49,982 nt of DNA from Chloroflexota bacterium (lineage in GTDB: Bacteria > Chloroflexota > Dehalococcoidia > DSTF01 > JACRBR01), in assembly GCA_028872875.1 (NCBI GenBank), contig JAGWOC010000001.1:1-49982 (forward strand). Direction: 5' to 3'. The notes beneath the pieces were generated by a model. That model saw only the letters and a list, made by a program, of their open reading frames with translations, was not told the origin of the DNA and ran no database searches. The position numbers were made by a program, and so were the translations under genes. Positions 40,687 to 49,502 of this stretch are shown in pieces. Position 1 is the first letter of the stretch; every line of letters begins with the position of its first letter.

Positions 40687-41736
40687 CTATGCCTCCTCCT
40701 CCGGCAGCGGCAGATAGTACGGGTGCCCCTGCGCCGCCCACTCCTGCGCCATCTTGAAGAACTCCGGGCCCATCGAGTTGATGCCGCGGATCGGCATCGA
40801 CCCGCGGCGTATCGTGAAGTCGTGCGGCGCCAACTCGCCCGCCCGGACCAGGTGCCGGCCGGCGGCCTCCTCGTACCCGCGAGCGTGCAGCCAGAACCCC
40901 AGCCCGAACTCCGCGCGCGCGAGCTGATCCTGCTCGGTCGGCGGACGCGTGAGGTCCCGCGCGCGCTGCGGCGGCAGCGCCTGCGCCTCGCCCCGCACCC
41001 ATGCCCGCAACGCCGCCTTGTGCTTCTCCGCCTCGATGCCGTGGATCGCCTTGAACATGTCGGACCCGAACGCGACATCATTCGGCCGCACGATGCGGCC
41101 CCGCTCGTCGATCCAGACGACCGTCGGCACATTCACCATGTTGTACAGGTCCGCGACGGTGTGCAGCGGGTCGATCAGGCTCGGGTGCGTCGGCTTCGCC
41201 GCCTCGATCCACGGCCGCGCGTCGTCCGCGCCGCGGTCTTCGGCGACGGAGATCACCGTGAAGCCGTGGCCCCGAAGCTCCTCGTGCATCTCCTGCCACA
41301 CGGGCAGGTCATAGCGGCATCCTCACCACGACGCCCAGGCGACGAGGAACACCTTCTCGCCGCGATGCTCAGCCAGCGCGTGCGGGCGGCCGTCGAGGTC
41401 CGGCAGGGTGAAGCCAGGCGCCTCCAGCGACCGCAGCGCCTCCGCCCGTTCGTCCGCCGCCGCGCCGAGGTACGCGGCCCGCCGCTCGATGTCGATGGCC
41501 AGCGGGCGCCGCAGCAGTGCCGCGAACGCCGCGAGGTCGACGGCGCCGCCGTCCAGCACCTCCGCCTCCCTGGGAATCGGCACGCAGGCGCCGTCGCGGC
41601 AGAACCCCTCCGGCTTCAGCTCCCAGCCGAGCGCGCGGTGCACGGCGCCTGCGTCCAGCAGGACGCGGCCGTCCCCTGCCTCCGCCTGTACCTCCGACAC
41701 GCGCGCGGGCTCGATCAGCGTGAATGGCTCGGACAT
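40687..41736 (-). CDS. thioredoxin-fold protein with in-frame UGA (probable selenoprotein)
   Basis: This 349-residue protein has a TlpA/ResA-like redoxin domain at about 105-215. The active-site region reads FLVAWASW-UGA-GCRYDLPVWQEM, so the UGA (41325-41323) is at residue 138, exactly where redoxins carry the first Cys of the active site. Coding continues in frame for 211 residues with family-like text (VISVAEDRGADDARPWIE, NVPTVVWIDERGRIV). A candidate bacterial SECIS hairpin starts 14 nt after the UGA (41292-41308). The N-terminal 100 residues have two Cys (FCRDGACVPI); the C-terminal part is helical. If UGA is stop, the gene is split into two useless halves. Nonsense mutation is the alternative. 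Confidence 0.8.
41292..41325 (-). promoter_or_regulatory. candidate bacterial SECIS element with the UGA codon
   Basis: On the minus strand, UGA at 41325-41323 is followed by 14 nt, then CCTGCC (41308-41303), loop CGTGT (41302-41298) and GGCAGG (41297-41292). A 6-bp stem with a small loop having G at its second position, about 20 nt after UGA, fits the loose bacterial SECIS description. The stem is short, so this is suggestive, not proof. Confidence 0.55.
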
Positions 41737-41921
41737 GTTCGCTCTCCCTCGTCAAGGCGATGCTCTCGTAGCGGACGATGATACATCAATCCCTACGCCC
41801 GGGCGCCCACGCCGGATCGATGGGAACGTTCACACCGGCGGTACCGGCGCTGGCGGGCCCGCGCACGGGGTCGCGGCCCGCGTCCCCCGCGCGTATCCTG
41901 CCGGCGACGGAGGCGCGCGCG

Positions 41922-43181
41922 ATGGAGTCCTGGTTCGATACCGCCCGCTTCGGCATGTTCGTGCACTGGGGGCACTCCAGCCAGCAGGGCATCGAGCTCT
42001 CATGGCCCCTCGTCGGCGGCTCCTTCGCCCTCCCGGCGTGCACCGACGTGCCGGTTGAGCAATACCATGCCTCGGCCGCCACCTTCGACCCGCTGGGCTG
42101 GGACGCGCGGGCGCTGGCGCGCACGGCGAAGCGGCTCGGCATGCAGTACGCCGTGATCACCGCCAAGCACCACGACGGCTTCGCCATGTACCACACGCGC
42201 CAGTCGGACTACTCGGTCGAACACACGCCCTTCGGACGCGACATCGTGCGCGAGTTCCTCGACGCCCTGCGCGCCGAGGGGCTGCGCTGCGGGGTCTACT
42301 TCTCGCTCATCGACTGGCACCACCCCGACTACCCCGCCTTCACCGACGCTGACAAGCCCTACACCTTCTTCCGCTGGCGGCAGCCCGACCCGGCCGGCTG
42401 GGACCGCTTCCTCGCCTTCATGTTCGCGCAGGTGCGCGAGCTGCTCACGGACTACGGCCCGATCGACCTCATCTGGTTCGACGGGGCGTGGGAGCGCACC
42501 GCGCAGCAGTGGCACGCCGCCGGGCTGGCGGCGATGATCCGCGAGCTACAGCCGGGCATCCTGATCAACGACCGCCTGCCGGGACAGGGAGACTTCGCCA
42601 CGCCCGAGCAGTTCGTGCCCGCCCAGCCCCCGCCCGGCCGCTGGGAGACGTGCATGACCGTCAACGAGAGCTGGGCCTACAACCCGGCGGATACACGCTG
42701 GAAATCTCCGCGCCAGCTCATCCAGACTCTGTGCGAGGTCGCGGGACGCGGCGGCAACCTGCTGCTCAACGTCGGCCCGACGGGCGACGGGCGCCTGCCG
42801 CCCGAGCTGACGGAGCGGCTGGCCGCGCTCGGACCGTGGATGGCCCGCAACGCCGGGAGCATCGTCGGCACCAGGCCGGGCCTGGAGCCGTGGCAGTGCT
42901 ACGGCCCGTCGACCCGGCGCGGCGACACCGTCTACGTCCACCTGCTGCTCCGTCCCTACGACACCGTGACGGTGCGCGGCGTGCGCATCCGGAAGTTGCG
43001 CGCCGTGCGCGCGCTCTCGACCGGAGACCCCCTTGCGTTCAGCGTCCGTACCGGCATCATAGAGTCGCTGCACCCGGACCCGCTCGGCGAGGTCACGGTC
43101 TCGGTGCCGGAGCGCGCCATCGACCCGTACGCTACAGTGCTCGCGCTCGAGTTCGAGCCGGGCGTCTACGGCGACGGATAG
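41922..43181 (+). CDS. GH29 alpha-L-fucosidase-like glycosidase
   Basis: This 419-residue protein has the GH29 barrel: SWFDTARFGMFVHWGHSS at the start, YAVITAKHHDGFAMYHT, GVYFSLIDWHHPDYP, and the nucleophile strand DLIWFDGAWE, where the Asp in WFDG is the expected nucleophile. The C-terminal segment (about 325-419) is a small beta domain. There is no signal peptide, so it acts in the cytosol or is exported by another route. ATG 41922 was chosen for GGAGG 8 nt upstream and because the preceding 48 in-frame residues are low-complexity. Substrate is presumed to be fucosylated glycans, not proven. Confidence 0.9.
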   Translation: MESWFDTARFGMFVHWGHSSQQGIELSWPLVGGSFALPACTDVPVEQYHASAATFDPLGWDARALARTAKRLGMQYAVITAKHHDGFAMYHTRQSDYSVEHTPFGRDIVREFLDALRAEGLRCGVYFSLIDWHHPDYPAFTDADKPYTFFRWRQPDPAGWDRFLAFMFAQVRELLTDYGPIDLIWFDGAWERTAQQWHAAGLAAMIRELQPGILINDRLPGQGDFATPEQFVPAQPPPGRWETCMTVNESWAYNPADTRWKSPRQLIQTLCEVAGRGGNLLLNVGPTGDGRLPPELTERLAALGPWMARNAGSIVGTRPGLEPWQCYGPSTRRGDTVYVHLLLRPYDTVTVRGVRIRKLRAVRALSTGDPLAFSVRTGIIESLHPDPLGEVTVSVPERAIDPYATVLALEFEPGVYGDG

Positions 43182-43239
43182 GCATCGCGAGGGACGCGGG
43201 GGGACCGCTCCCGATCACACACACTGGAGGTCTGCCCAC

Positions 43240-44229
43240 ATGACGACATCCCTGCGCACGCCGATCTGCGACATGTTCGGCATCGAATACCCCGTCGTGC
43301 TCGCCGGGATGGGCGGCGTCTCGCTGTCGAGCCTCGTCGCCGCGGTCTCCAACGCGGGCGGGCTCGGCGTCATCGGCGCGGCGACGCTCGACGCGGAGGG
43401 ACTGCGCGCCGAGATCCGCCGTACGCGCGAGCTGACCGATAAGCCGTTCGCGGTCGACCTGCTGGCGCCGATCCCGGACATGATCCGCCCGCAGATGCAG
43501 GTCGTGTTCGAGGAGGACGTCCGCATCTTCGTCGCCGGACTCGCCGTGCCGGCCGCGTTTATCGATGAGATGCACGCGCGCCGCATGAAGGTCGTCGTCA
43601 TGTGCGGCCGCGTCCGCCACGCGCAGAAGTCCGAGGCAGCGGGCGCGGATGTGGTCGTGGCGCAGGGCACGGAGGCCGGCGGCCACACCGGCGAGATCGG
43701 CACGCTCGCTCTCGTGCCCCAGATCGTCGACGCGGTGAAGATCCCGGTGCTGGCCGCCGGCGGCATCGCCGACGGGCGCGGCCTCGTGGCGGCGCTCGCG
43801 CTTGGCGCCCAGGGCGCCGTCATCGGCACGCGCTTCATCGCCTCTCCCGAGGCGCAGGCCGCCGGCGGCTACCGCGAGGCGATCGTGCGAGCGCACGAAG
43901 ACGACACCGTGCGCACGCGCTGCTACACCGGCAAGCCCGCGCGCGCCATCCGCAACGCCCGCACCGACGAGTGGGAGAAGAAGCTCGACCAGCTCCAGCC
44001 CTTCCCCGCGCAGGCCGCGCTGTCGGCGCGCGAGGGCGTGATGGACTACATGGGCGTCACGCCGCGGTTCGACCGGGACCGCACGTTCCTGCCCGCCGGC
44101 CAGAGCGCCGGGCTCGTCCACGCGGTCAAGCCGGCGGGCGAGATCCTGCGCGATATCGTGCGCGAGGCGGAGCAGATCATCGACGCGCGCTTCGTGCGCC
44201 CTGCGGAGGCACGGAGCAGCATGCCGTAG
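43240..44229 (+). CDS. nitronate monooxygenase-like flavin oxidoreductase
   Basis: This 329-residue TIM-barrel flavoprotein starts with TPICDMFGIEYPVVLAGMGGVS and has VVVAQGTEAGGHTGEIGTLALVPQIVDAV and LAAGGIADGRGLVAALALGAQGAVIGTRF, the FMN-binding motifs of the nitronate monooxygenase/2-nitropropane dioxygenase family. Many members in fact act as NAD(P)H:quinone reductases or enoyl reductases, so the true substrate is open. CTGGAGG lies 9 nt before the ATG. It follows the fucosidase after 58 nt on the same strand. Confidence 0.9.
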   Translation: MTTSLRTPICDMFGIEYPVVLAGMGGVSLSSLVAAVSNAGGLGVIGAATLDAEGLRAEIRRTRELTDKPFAVDLLAPIPDMIRPQMQVVFEEDVRIFVAGLAVPAAFIDEMHARRMKVVVMCGRVRHAQKSEAAGADVVVAQGTEAGGHTGEIGTLALVPQIVDAVKIPVLAAGGIADGRGLVAALALGAQGAVIGTRFIASPEAQAAGGYREAIVRAHEDDTVRTRCYTGKPARAIRNARTDEWEKKLDQLQPFPAQAALSAREGVMDYMGVTPRFDRDRTFLPAGQSAGLVHAVKPAGEILRDIVREAEQIIDARFVRPAEARSSMP

Positions 44230-44440
44230 CGCCTTGATCCCGATCTCCCGTGAGACATCCGCGCATGGGGTATACCCTCGCGGATCGACCATGGGTCCGC
44301 GAGCGCCGGAGCACCGTACGCCCGCGCGTGGCGGCGCACCCACCGCGACGGAACCGCTATCGGGCCGCCGATCGACCGCGCGGGAGATCGGCACCCCCAC
44401 GAGACCGTTGGGGCCCGGCCCGGGGAGGAGCATCGGATTG

Positions 44441-46819
44441 GTGACGCACCCGCGCATCGCGGACGAGCCGCCCGCCGCCGAGGGCGCACCGGCTCCACGG
44501 CCATCATCGCCGCGCCTCGGCGTCCCGTGGGAGCGAATCATCCTCGCGCTCACGCTGGCGGGCCTGGCCGCGGGCGGCGGCGCATGGCTCGCCGGCGCGG
44601 CGACGCTGGCGGCGGCTGCCTGGGCCGCCGCGATCGTCGCCGCCCTGGTGCCGCTCACGGTCACCATCGCGCGCGCCCTGGCACGCGGCGAGACCGGCGT
44701 CGATATCATCGCGCTGCTGGCGCTCGCCGGTGCGCTGGCGCTGGGCGAGTACCTGGCGGGCGCGGTCATCGCGGTGATGTTCGCCAGCGGCACCGCGCTG
44801 GAGCACTACGCGTCAACGCGCGCGCGCCGCGAGCTCAGCGCTCTCCTCGAACGCGCGCCCCGCGTGGTGCACCGGTACGAAGGCACCGGGCTCACCTCGC
44901 CACCGCTCGCGGACGTGCGCCCGCGCGACCGCCTGCTCGTGAAGGCGGGCGAGGTCGTGCCCGTCGACGGCGTGCTCAGCGACGAGAACGCGGTGCTCGA
45001 CGAATCGGTGCTCACCGGGGAAACGCGGCTTGCCGAGCGCACGAGCGGCGAGCGCGTACGCAGCGGCGCCGTCAACGCCGGCGGGCCCTTCACCATGTTC
45101 GCGACCACGACGGCCGCCGGGAGCACGTACGCCGGCATCATCCGGCTTGTGCGCGAGGCACAGACGTCGAAGGCGCCGTTCGTGCGGCTGGCGGACCGCT
45201 ACGCGCTGATCTTCCTGCCGCTGACGCTGGCGATCGCCGGCGCGGCGTGGCTGGCGTCGGGCGACCCCGTGCGCGCGCTCGCGGTGCTGGTCGTCGCGAC
45301 ACCGTGTCCGCTGATCCTCGCCGCGCCGATCGCCATCATCGCGGGCATCTCGCGCGCCGCGCAGCGCGGCATCGTCATGAAGGGCGGCGCCGTGCTCGAG
45401 GCGCTGAGCCGCTCGCGCGTGCTGCTCTTCGACAAGACCGGCACGCTCACCATGGGCCGGCCCGTCGTCACCGAGGTGCTCGCGCCGGGCGGACGCGACC
45501 CCGATGAGATCGTCCGCCTGGCGGCGTCGCTCGACCAGGTCTCCACGCACGTGCTCGCCGCCGCCATCGTCCAGGCCGCACGCGAGCGAGGCCGGCCGCT
45601 GGTCATGCCCACCGACGTCACGGAAGAAAGCGGGCGCGGCGTCCGTGGGCGCGTCGATGGGCACACGGTGGCGGTCGGCAGGGCGGACTGGGCCGCGGGC
45701 GACGGCGAGCTCCCGGAGTGGGCGCGCAAGCTGCGCCGGCGCACCGCGTTCGAGGGCGCGATCAACGTCTTCGTCGCGGTCGATGGCACCCTCGCCGGCG
45801 CGCTGATCCTCGAAGACCCGGTGCGGCCGGACACGGCGCGCACGATCCGCGCCCTGCGCGCGGCCGGCATCGGCCGCGTCGTGATGGTGACGGGCGACCA
45901 CGTGGACGTCGCGGAGACCGTCGGCGCGGCGGTGGGCGTCGATGCGGTGCTGGCGGAGCGCAGCCCCGCCGACAAGGTCGAGGCCGTACGCGGCGAGCGC
46001 GCGTGGGGGAGCACGATCATGGTCGGCGACGGGGTCAACGACGCCCCCGCGCTGGCGGCGGCGGACGTCGGCGTGGCGATGGGCGCGCGCGGGGCGACGG
46101 CGTCATCGGAGGCAGCGGACGTCGTGCTCGTGGTCGACCGGCTGGACCGCCTCGCGGAGGCGCTGCGCCTCGCCCGGCGCGCCCGCGGCATCGCCCTGCA
46201 GAGCGTCGTCGCCGGGATCGGCATGTCACTGGCGGTGATGGCGCTCGCCGCGTTCGGCTGGGTGCCACCAGCCGCGGGGGCGCTCGTGCAGGAAGCGATC
46301 GATGTCGCGGTGATCCTCAACGCGCTACGGGCGCTCGGCGGCTACGGCGCCGCCGCGCCGCCGCGCGGCCCGGAGGCGGCGCTGAGCCAGCGCTTCCGCT
46401 CCGAGCACGCGGAACTGCTGCCGGTCGTCAACCGCGTGCGCGCCGTGGCCGACCGGCTCGACCCGGCGGCCCCCAGGGCCGCGCTCGCGGACGTGCGCGA
46501 CATCTACCGCTTCCTCATCGAGGACCTGCTGCCGCACGAGGCGGAGGAGGAGCGCAGCTTCTACCCGCTGATCGCGAAGACGCTGGGCGGCGATGACCCC
46601 ACCGGCACGATGGTGCGCGGGCACGTCGAGATCGCGCACCTGGTGCGCGTGCTCGGGCGCCTGCTCGAAGACCTGCCGGCGGAGGGGCCGGGCGCCGACG
46701 ACCTGCCCGAGTTGCGCCGGGTGCTGTACGGGCTGTACGCCATCCTGCGCCTGCACTTCGCCCAGGAAGAGGAGGCGTACCTGTCCCTGTTCGACGTGCC
46801 TCCCGCCAGCGCCGCATGA
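44441..46819 (+). CDS. P1B-5-type metal ATPase with C-terminal hemerythrin-like domain
   Basis: This protein of about 792 residues has membrane helices, an actuator domain (DESVLTGETRLAE), the metal-site motif TPCPLI, phosphorylation DKTGTLT, and the hinge GDGVNDAPAL. TPC instead of CPC or SPC marks the P1B-5 group. Residues about 650-792 form a hemerythrin-like four-helix domain (HAELLPVVNRVRAV, LLPHEAEEERSFYPLI, RGHVEIAHLV, LHFAQEEEAYLSLF), with His and Glu placed to bind iron. The Sinorhizobium protein Nia has this layout and is linked to Ni and Fe transport. GGGGAGGAG precedes TTG 44438 and GTG 44441; the true start is one of the two. No N-terminal metal domain is present. Confidence 0.9.
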   Translation: MTHPRIADEPPAAEGAPAPRPSSPRLGVPWERIILALTLAGLAAGGGAWLAGAATLAAAAWAAAIVAALVPLTVTIARALARGETGVDIIALLALAGALALGEYLAGAVIAVMFASGTALEHYASTRARRELSALLERAPRVVHRYEGTGLTSPPLADVRPRDRLLVKAGEVVPVDGVLSDENAVLDESVLTGETRLAERTSGERVRSGAVNAGGPFTMFATTTAAGSTYAGIIRLVREAQTSKAPFVRLADRYALIFLPLTLAIAGAAWLASGDPVRALAVLVVATPCPLILAAPIAIIAGISRAAQRGIVMKGGAVLEALSRSRVLLFDKTGTLTMGRPVVTEVLAPGGRDPDEIVRLAASLDQVSTHVLAAAIVQAARERGRPLVMPTDVTEESGRGVRGRVDGHTVAVGRADWAAGDGELPEWARKLRRRTAFEGAINVFVAVDGTLAGALILEDPVRPDTARTIRALRAAGIGRVVMVTGDHVDVAETVGAAVGVDAVLAERSPADKVEAVRGERAWGSTIMVGDGVNDAPALAAADVGVAMGARGATASSEAADVVLVVDRLDRLAEALRLARRARGIALQSVVAGIGMSLAVMALAAFGWVPPAAGALVQEAIDVAVILNALRALGGYGAAAPPRGPEAALSQRFRSEHAELLPVVNRVRAVADRLDPAAPRAALADVRDIYRFLIEDLLPHEAEEERSFYPLIAKTLGGDDPTGTMVRGHVEIAHLVRVLGRLLEDLPAEGPGADDLPELRRVLYGLYAILRLHFAQEEEAYLSLFDVPPASAA

Positions 46820-46838
46820 GCGTGCGCGCACTGCCCCG

Positions 46839-47044
46839 CACCTGCGGTGCGCGGACCCTTCAGGCCCGCGTGAGGCTGGGGAAGTCGATGCGCGGGACGG
46901 TGCGGTCGGCGCGCGAGTGTGCGCGGGGTCACCCGTCGGCTCTGCGCAGCACGGTAACGCACCTGCGGAGCGCGGGCCTTCAGCCCGCGCCGGTCACGGC
47001 CACTCTCTCGACACGCACCTTCGGAGCGCGGGCCTGCAGCCCGC
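46839..47044. repeat. three REP-like palindromic elements
   Basis: Copies at 46839-46870 (degenerate), 46960-46989 and 47016-47044 share a head of about 10 nt (ACCTGCGGAG or ACCTTCGGAG) and a GCGGGC-loop-GCCCGC hairpin with loop CTTCA or CTGCA. A fourth copy is at 31982-32007. They fill most of the 323-nt gap 46820-47142, and no gene is seen in it. No REP-associated transposase is in the window. Confidence 0.85.
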
Positions 47045-47088
47045 CATGCTGAGCGCCACCGCACCCCCAGCGGCCGCGGGATCGACAG

Positions 47089-47116
47089 GAAGGCCGCGGA
47101 GGAATCCGCGGCCTTC
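47089..47116. terminator. terminator hairpin between P1B ATPase region and doxX
   Basis: GAAGGCCGCGGA (47089-47100) pairs perfectly over 12 bp with TCCGCGGCCTTC (47105-47116) around GGAA. It begins 27 nt past the end of the minus-strand DoxX gene and probably ends it; the T-tail is short. Confidence 0.65.
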
Positions 47117-47142
47117 TGCCACATCCGGCGTGCGGGTCGCCG

Positions 47143-47787
47143 TCAGGCGTGCGGGGTGAAGGAGGGGGTGATTCCTCCCTGCCCCTCCGGGCCGCGCTTG
47201 GTGCGCAGGCCATGCAGCGCGCTGCCCGGCTCCCACGGCGTGCCCAGCGCCGGCAGCAGCCAGCGGTCGAGTCCCACCCAGCCGGACACCTTCCAGCTAA
47301 ACATCACCAGGATGGCGATGATGAACAGAACCGGGTTGATGCTCGCCGAGCCGGCCAGCATGAAGTTGAAGTTCATCGTGGCGCCCGCCAGCGCCGCGAA
47401 TCCCGTGAATGCGCCGACGATGAGCATGATGCCGACCGCGACCTCGCCGAGGGCGATCACCCAGGCGAACCAGTGGTACCAGCCGTGGTCGAGCATGAAG
47501 GTGAGGAACGTCCGGTACCAGTCGTAGGAGATCGCGGGGTGGCCCTTCGCCGGGATCGCCACCGCGTTCGTCCAGAACCCCTTCAGGGCGAGGCCGTCCG
47601 GCCCCGGGAGGGCGATCCAGCGCGCGTCGCCCCAGACCTTGTGCGAGCCGGCGATCAGCCACTGGTAGCCCAGGTACAGCCGCACCACCGCCCAGAGCGG
47701 CGCCAGATAGGTGTTGCTGAAGACCATCCGGACGATGCCCGGGTCGTGCAGTTCCCGCTTTTGGAACGCTCGCTCGAAGACTGCCAT
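47143..47787 (-). CDS. DoxX family membrane protein
   Basis: This 214-residue protein has four or five membrane segments: about 28-46 (LAPLWAVVRLYLGYQWLIAG), 105-125 (WYHWFAWVIALGEVAVGIML), 127-150 and 155-175. It has the DoxX-like pattern GYQWLIAGSHKVWG and GATMNFNFMLAGSASINP. Relatives include a thiosulfate:quinone oxidoreductase subunit and many redox-linked membrane proteins of unknown role. It starts 1 nt after the stop of the small membrane gene upstream. Substrate unknown. Confidence 0.88.
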   Translation of the reverse strand: MAVFERAFQKRELHDPGIVRMVFSNTYLAPLWAVVRLYLGYQWLIAGSHKVWGDARWIALPGPDGLALKGFWTNAVAIPAKGHPAISYDWYRTFLTFMLDHGWYHWFAWVIALGEVAVGIMLIVGAFTGFAALAGATMNFNFMLAGSASINPVLFIIAILVMFSWKVSGWVGLDRWLLPALGTPWEPGSALHGLRTKRGPEGQGGITPSFTPHA

Positions 47788-47788
47788 C

Positions 47789-47989
47789 TCACACCCCCTC
47801 GTCGGGCGCGTTGAAGACGCGCTCGGTCACGGCCTCGCCGATGCCCCACGCCGCGACGACAGCGGCTGCGATCGGGAGGAACATGAGCACCTGGTTCTTG
47901 TCGCCGAGATTGAAGACGATGAGCACCGCGAGGACGCCCACGGCGACCCATGCGATGATGCCCAGCGCCAGTGCGGTGAGCCGTTCCAT
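47789..47989 (-). CDS. 66-residue two-segment membrane protein
   Basis: It has two hydrophobic segments (LALGIIAWVAVGVLAVLIVF and VLMFLPIAAAVVAAWGIG) separated by NLGDKNQ. AAAGGAG lies 7 nt before the ATG. It is coupled to doxX (1-nt gap) and is likely a partner subunit. No family recognised. Confidence 0.75.
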   Translation of the reverse strand: MERLTALALGIIAWVAVGVLAVLIVFNLGDKNQVLMFLPIAAAVVAAWGIGEAVTERVFNAPDEGV

Positions 47990-48000
47990 GGCCTGCTCCT

Positions 48001-48414
48001 TTCACTGCGTTCCGGATCTCCTGTCCGGTCTCTCGATAGAATTGTCGCGACACCACGCAGCCGCAGTCAGAGACGATCGTCACGCATCGCGTGGATGTAC
48101 GGCACCCGTTGCCGGCGCGAAGAGGGTCCGAACAGCACATTTGCCGCGCCCAATCGGCAGGTGCGGCCGGGGCGTGCCCTCAGGCTGCTCCAACGGGAGT
48201 CCAACGGCGGACACACGCGCCGTGGATGCCCGCCACGTCCCGTAAGGGGAGCTGCGTGCACGTAGGGTCGCGCGCGGCCCAGATACTCGATGGCCGAAGG
48301 TGGACGGTGGAAGGCCGGCCGCTGCCAGGGGCACCTGCCGCGACCGGCTGGGATCGCCGCGCTACGAAGGACCCGTATCGGGCGGCCGGGACGCAAGCAT
48401 GAAAAGGGGCGGCT
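48001..48414. other. 414-nt gene-free region with a palindrome and a heptad tract
   Basis: TGTCGCGACA (48043-48052) is a perfect 10-bp palindrome upstream of the doxX operon and could be an operator. Heptad units AAGGTGG, ACGGTGG and AAGGCCG run at 48297-48317. The remainder shows no gene with coding character, no RNA and no terminator that I can support. Confidence 0.5.
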
Positions 48415-48609
48415 TCAGGCGGCGATGCGCTGGCGCTCGACTCTCGGGCGCTGCCCCTCCGTGAACACCTGCGCGCGCATGCGCGCCAGCGCGTCCTCGG
48501 ACACGGGGCGGTGCGCTTCTGCCCGGGCAGTTGCCAGCGCGCGCGCGAGCCAGCGTACCGTGGCGGCGTCCTCGATATCGGTGATGGCGGCAGGCTGCTT
48601 CAGGTTCAT
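48415..48609 (-). CDS. small protein of unknown function
   Basis: This 64-residue protein starts MNLKQPAAITDIEDAATVRW and is Ala/Arg-rich and helical (ARALATARAEAHRP, EDALARMRAQVFTEG), with no membrane segment. GGTGAG lies 6 nt before the ATG at 48609. Coding character is fair but the length is short, so it may not be real. It follows the GNAT gene on the same strand after an inverted repeat. Confidence 0.5.
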   Translation of the reverse strand: MNLKQPAAITDIEDAATVRWLARALATARAEAHRPVSEDALARMRAQVFTEGQRPRVERQRIAA

Positions 48610-48720
48610 CGGTCTCACCAGTGTCAGCATCGGCGCCGCGCGCCGGATCTGTGACCGTGGCAGCGCCCCTGCATGAAGCTTGACGGCGCCGCCGGCCGGC
48701 GGCCATTCGTGCCGCCAATC

Positions 48721-48753
48721 CCTGTAACGCCGGGCCCGCCCAAACGTTACAGG
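48721..48753. promoter_or_regulatory. inverted repeat CCTGTAACG / CGTTACAGG
   Basis: CCTGTAACG (48721-48729) and CGTTACAGG (48745-48753) are perfect 9-bp inverted copies separated by 15 nt, lying 4 nt past the GNAT stop. It could be a terminator for GNAT or an operator for the small downstream gene. The GTAAC and GTTAC cores are spaced 22 bp apart, two GlnR-box periods, but two sites alone are weak evidence. Confidence 0.5.
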
Positions 48754-48756
48754 TGC

Positions 48757-49407
48757 CTACACCCCCGCCCCGGGCCTGCGCTGCATCGTCCACGACTCCG
48801 GGCCGCGGCCGCCGTCGCAGCGGAAGTGCTCGACCACCGCGAAGCCGTGCTTCTCATAGAACGGCACGTTGCGAGCCTTCTCAGTCTCCAGGTACGCATC
48901 GAGGCCGTCTCGGTCCGCCCGGCCGAGCACGTCGGACATCAGCAGGCCGCCGAGCCCCTGCCCCTGCCGCGGCGGGTCGATCCCCAGCAGCATCAGGTAC
49001 CAGTGGTCCTGCTTCGGATGCTTCTTGTCGAGCTCGTCCATCACCGCCAGGAACCGCCGCAGCGCACGGGGACGCCAGCGCCAGACGTCCGGCAGCATGA
49101 TGCGGAGGACCGAGGGCAGCGGGATCTTGCTCCGGCCGGGCGGCAGCCAGAGCGCGCCGCCGACCGGGGCGGACTCGGCCGTGAAGCTCTCGTCGTAGGG
49201 CGCCGCGAGCGCGATGGCGCCGCGCATGAGGAGCGGCAGCAGGCTGCGCCGAAGCCCTTCCCCCGGGAAAAAGTAGGCGATCAGCGGGTCGTCCCAGAAG
49301 GCGCGGACCAGCGCCTGTGCGGCGGCCTCGCGCTCGTCCGGGACGAGCTTGCGCGGCGCTGCGACGCGCGCCGCCGCGCCGGGTGCCTGGGTCTCGGACT
49401 CGGCCAC
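48757..49407 (-). CDS. GNAT-family N-acetyltransferase
   Basis: This 216-residue protein has the acetyl-CoA loop at WYLMLLGIDPPRQGQGLGGLLM (R-Q-G-Q-G-L-G pattern) and a C-terminal YLETEKARNVPFYEKHGFAVVEHF strand-helix typical of the GCN5-related fold. The N-terminal half (ALVRAFWDDPLIAYFFPG) is common in GNATs of actinobacteria and Chloroflexota. Substrate unknown. GTG 49407 is chosen because AAGGAGG lies 6 nt upstream; the frame continues open further upstream only as a shadow of another gene. Confidence 0.9.
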   Translation of the reverse strand: MAESETQAPGAAARVAAPRKLVPDEREAAAQALVRAFWDDPLIAYFFPGEGLRRSLLPLLMRGAIALAAPYDESFTAESAPVGGALWLPPGRSKIPLPSVLRIMLPDVWRWRPRALRRFLAVMDELDKKHPKQDHWYLMLLGIDPPRQGQGLGGLLMSDVLGRADRDGLDAYLETEKARNVPFYEKHGFAVVEHFRCDGGRGPESWTMQRRPGAGV

Positions 49408-49502
49408 GTGCGGCCTCCTTGCACCTGCCGGGGACACGATTATCGCTCCGCGAGGGGATGACGACAAGCCGACACACCCGCCGCGGGCGTCGCCCGCGAG
49501 CG

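Noticed and set aside
40687-41736. Pseudogene by nonsense mutation
   Set aside because: Less likely than selenocysteine because UGA falls exactly on the redox-active position and the downstream frame is intact; cannot be fully excluded without the sel genes.
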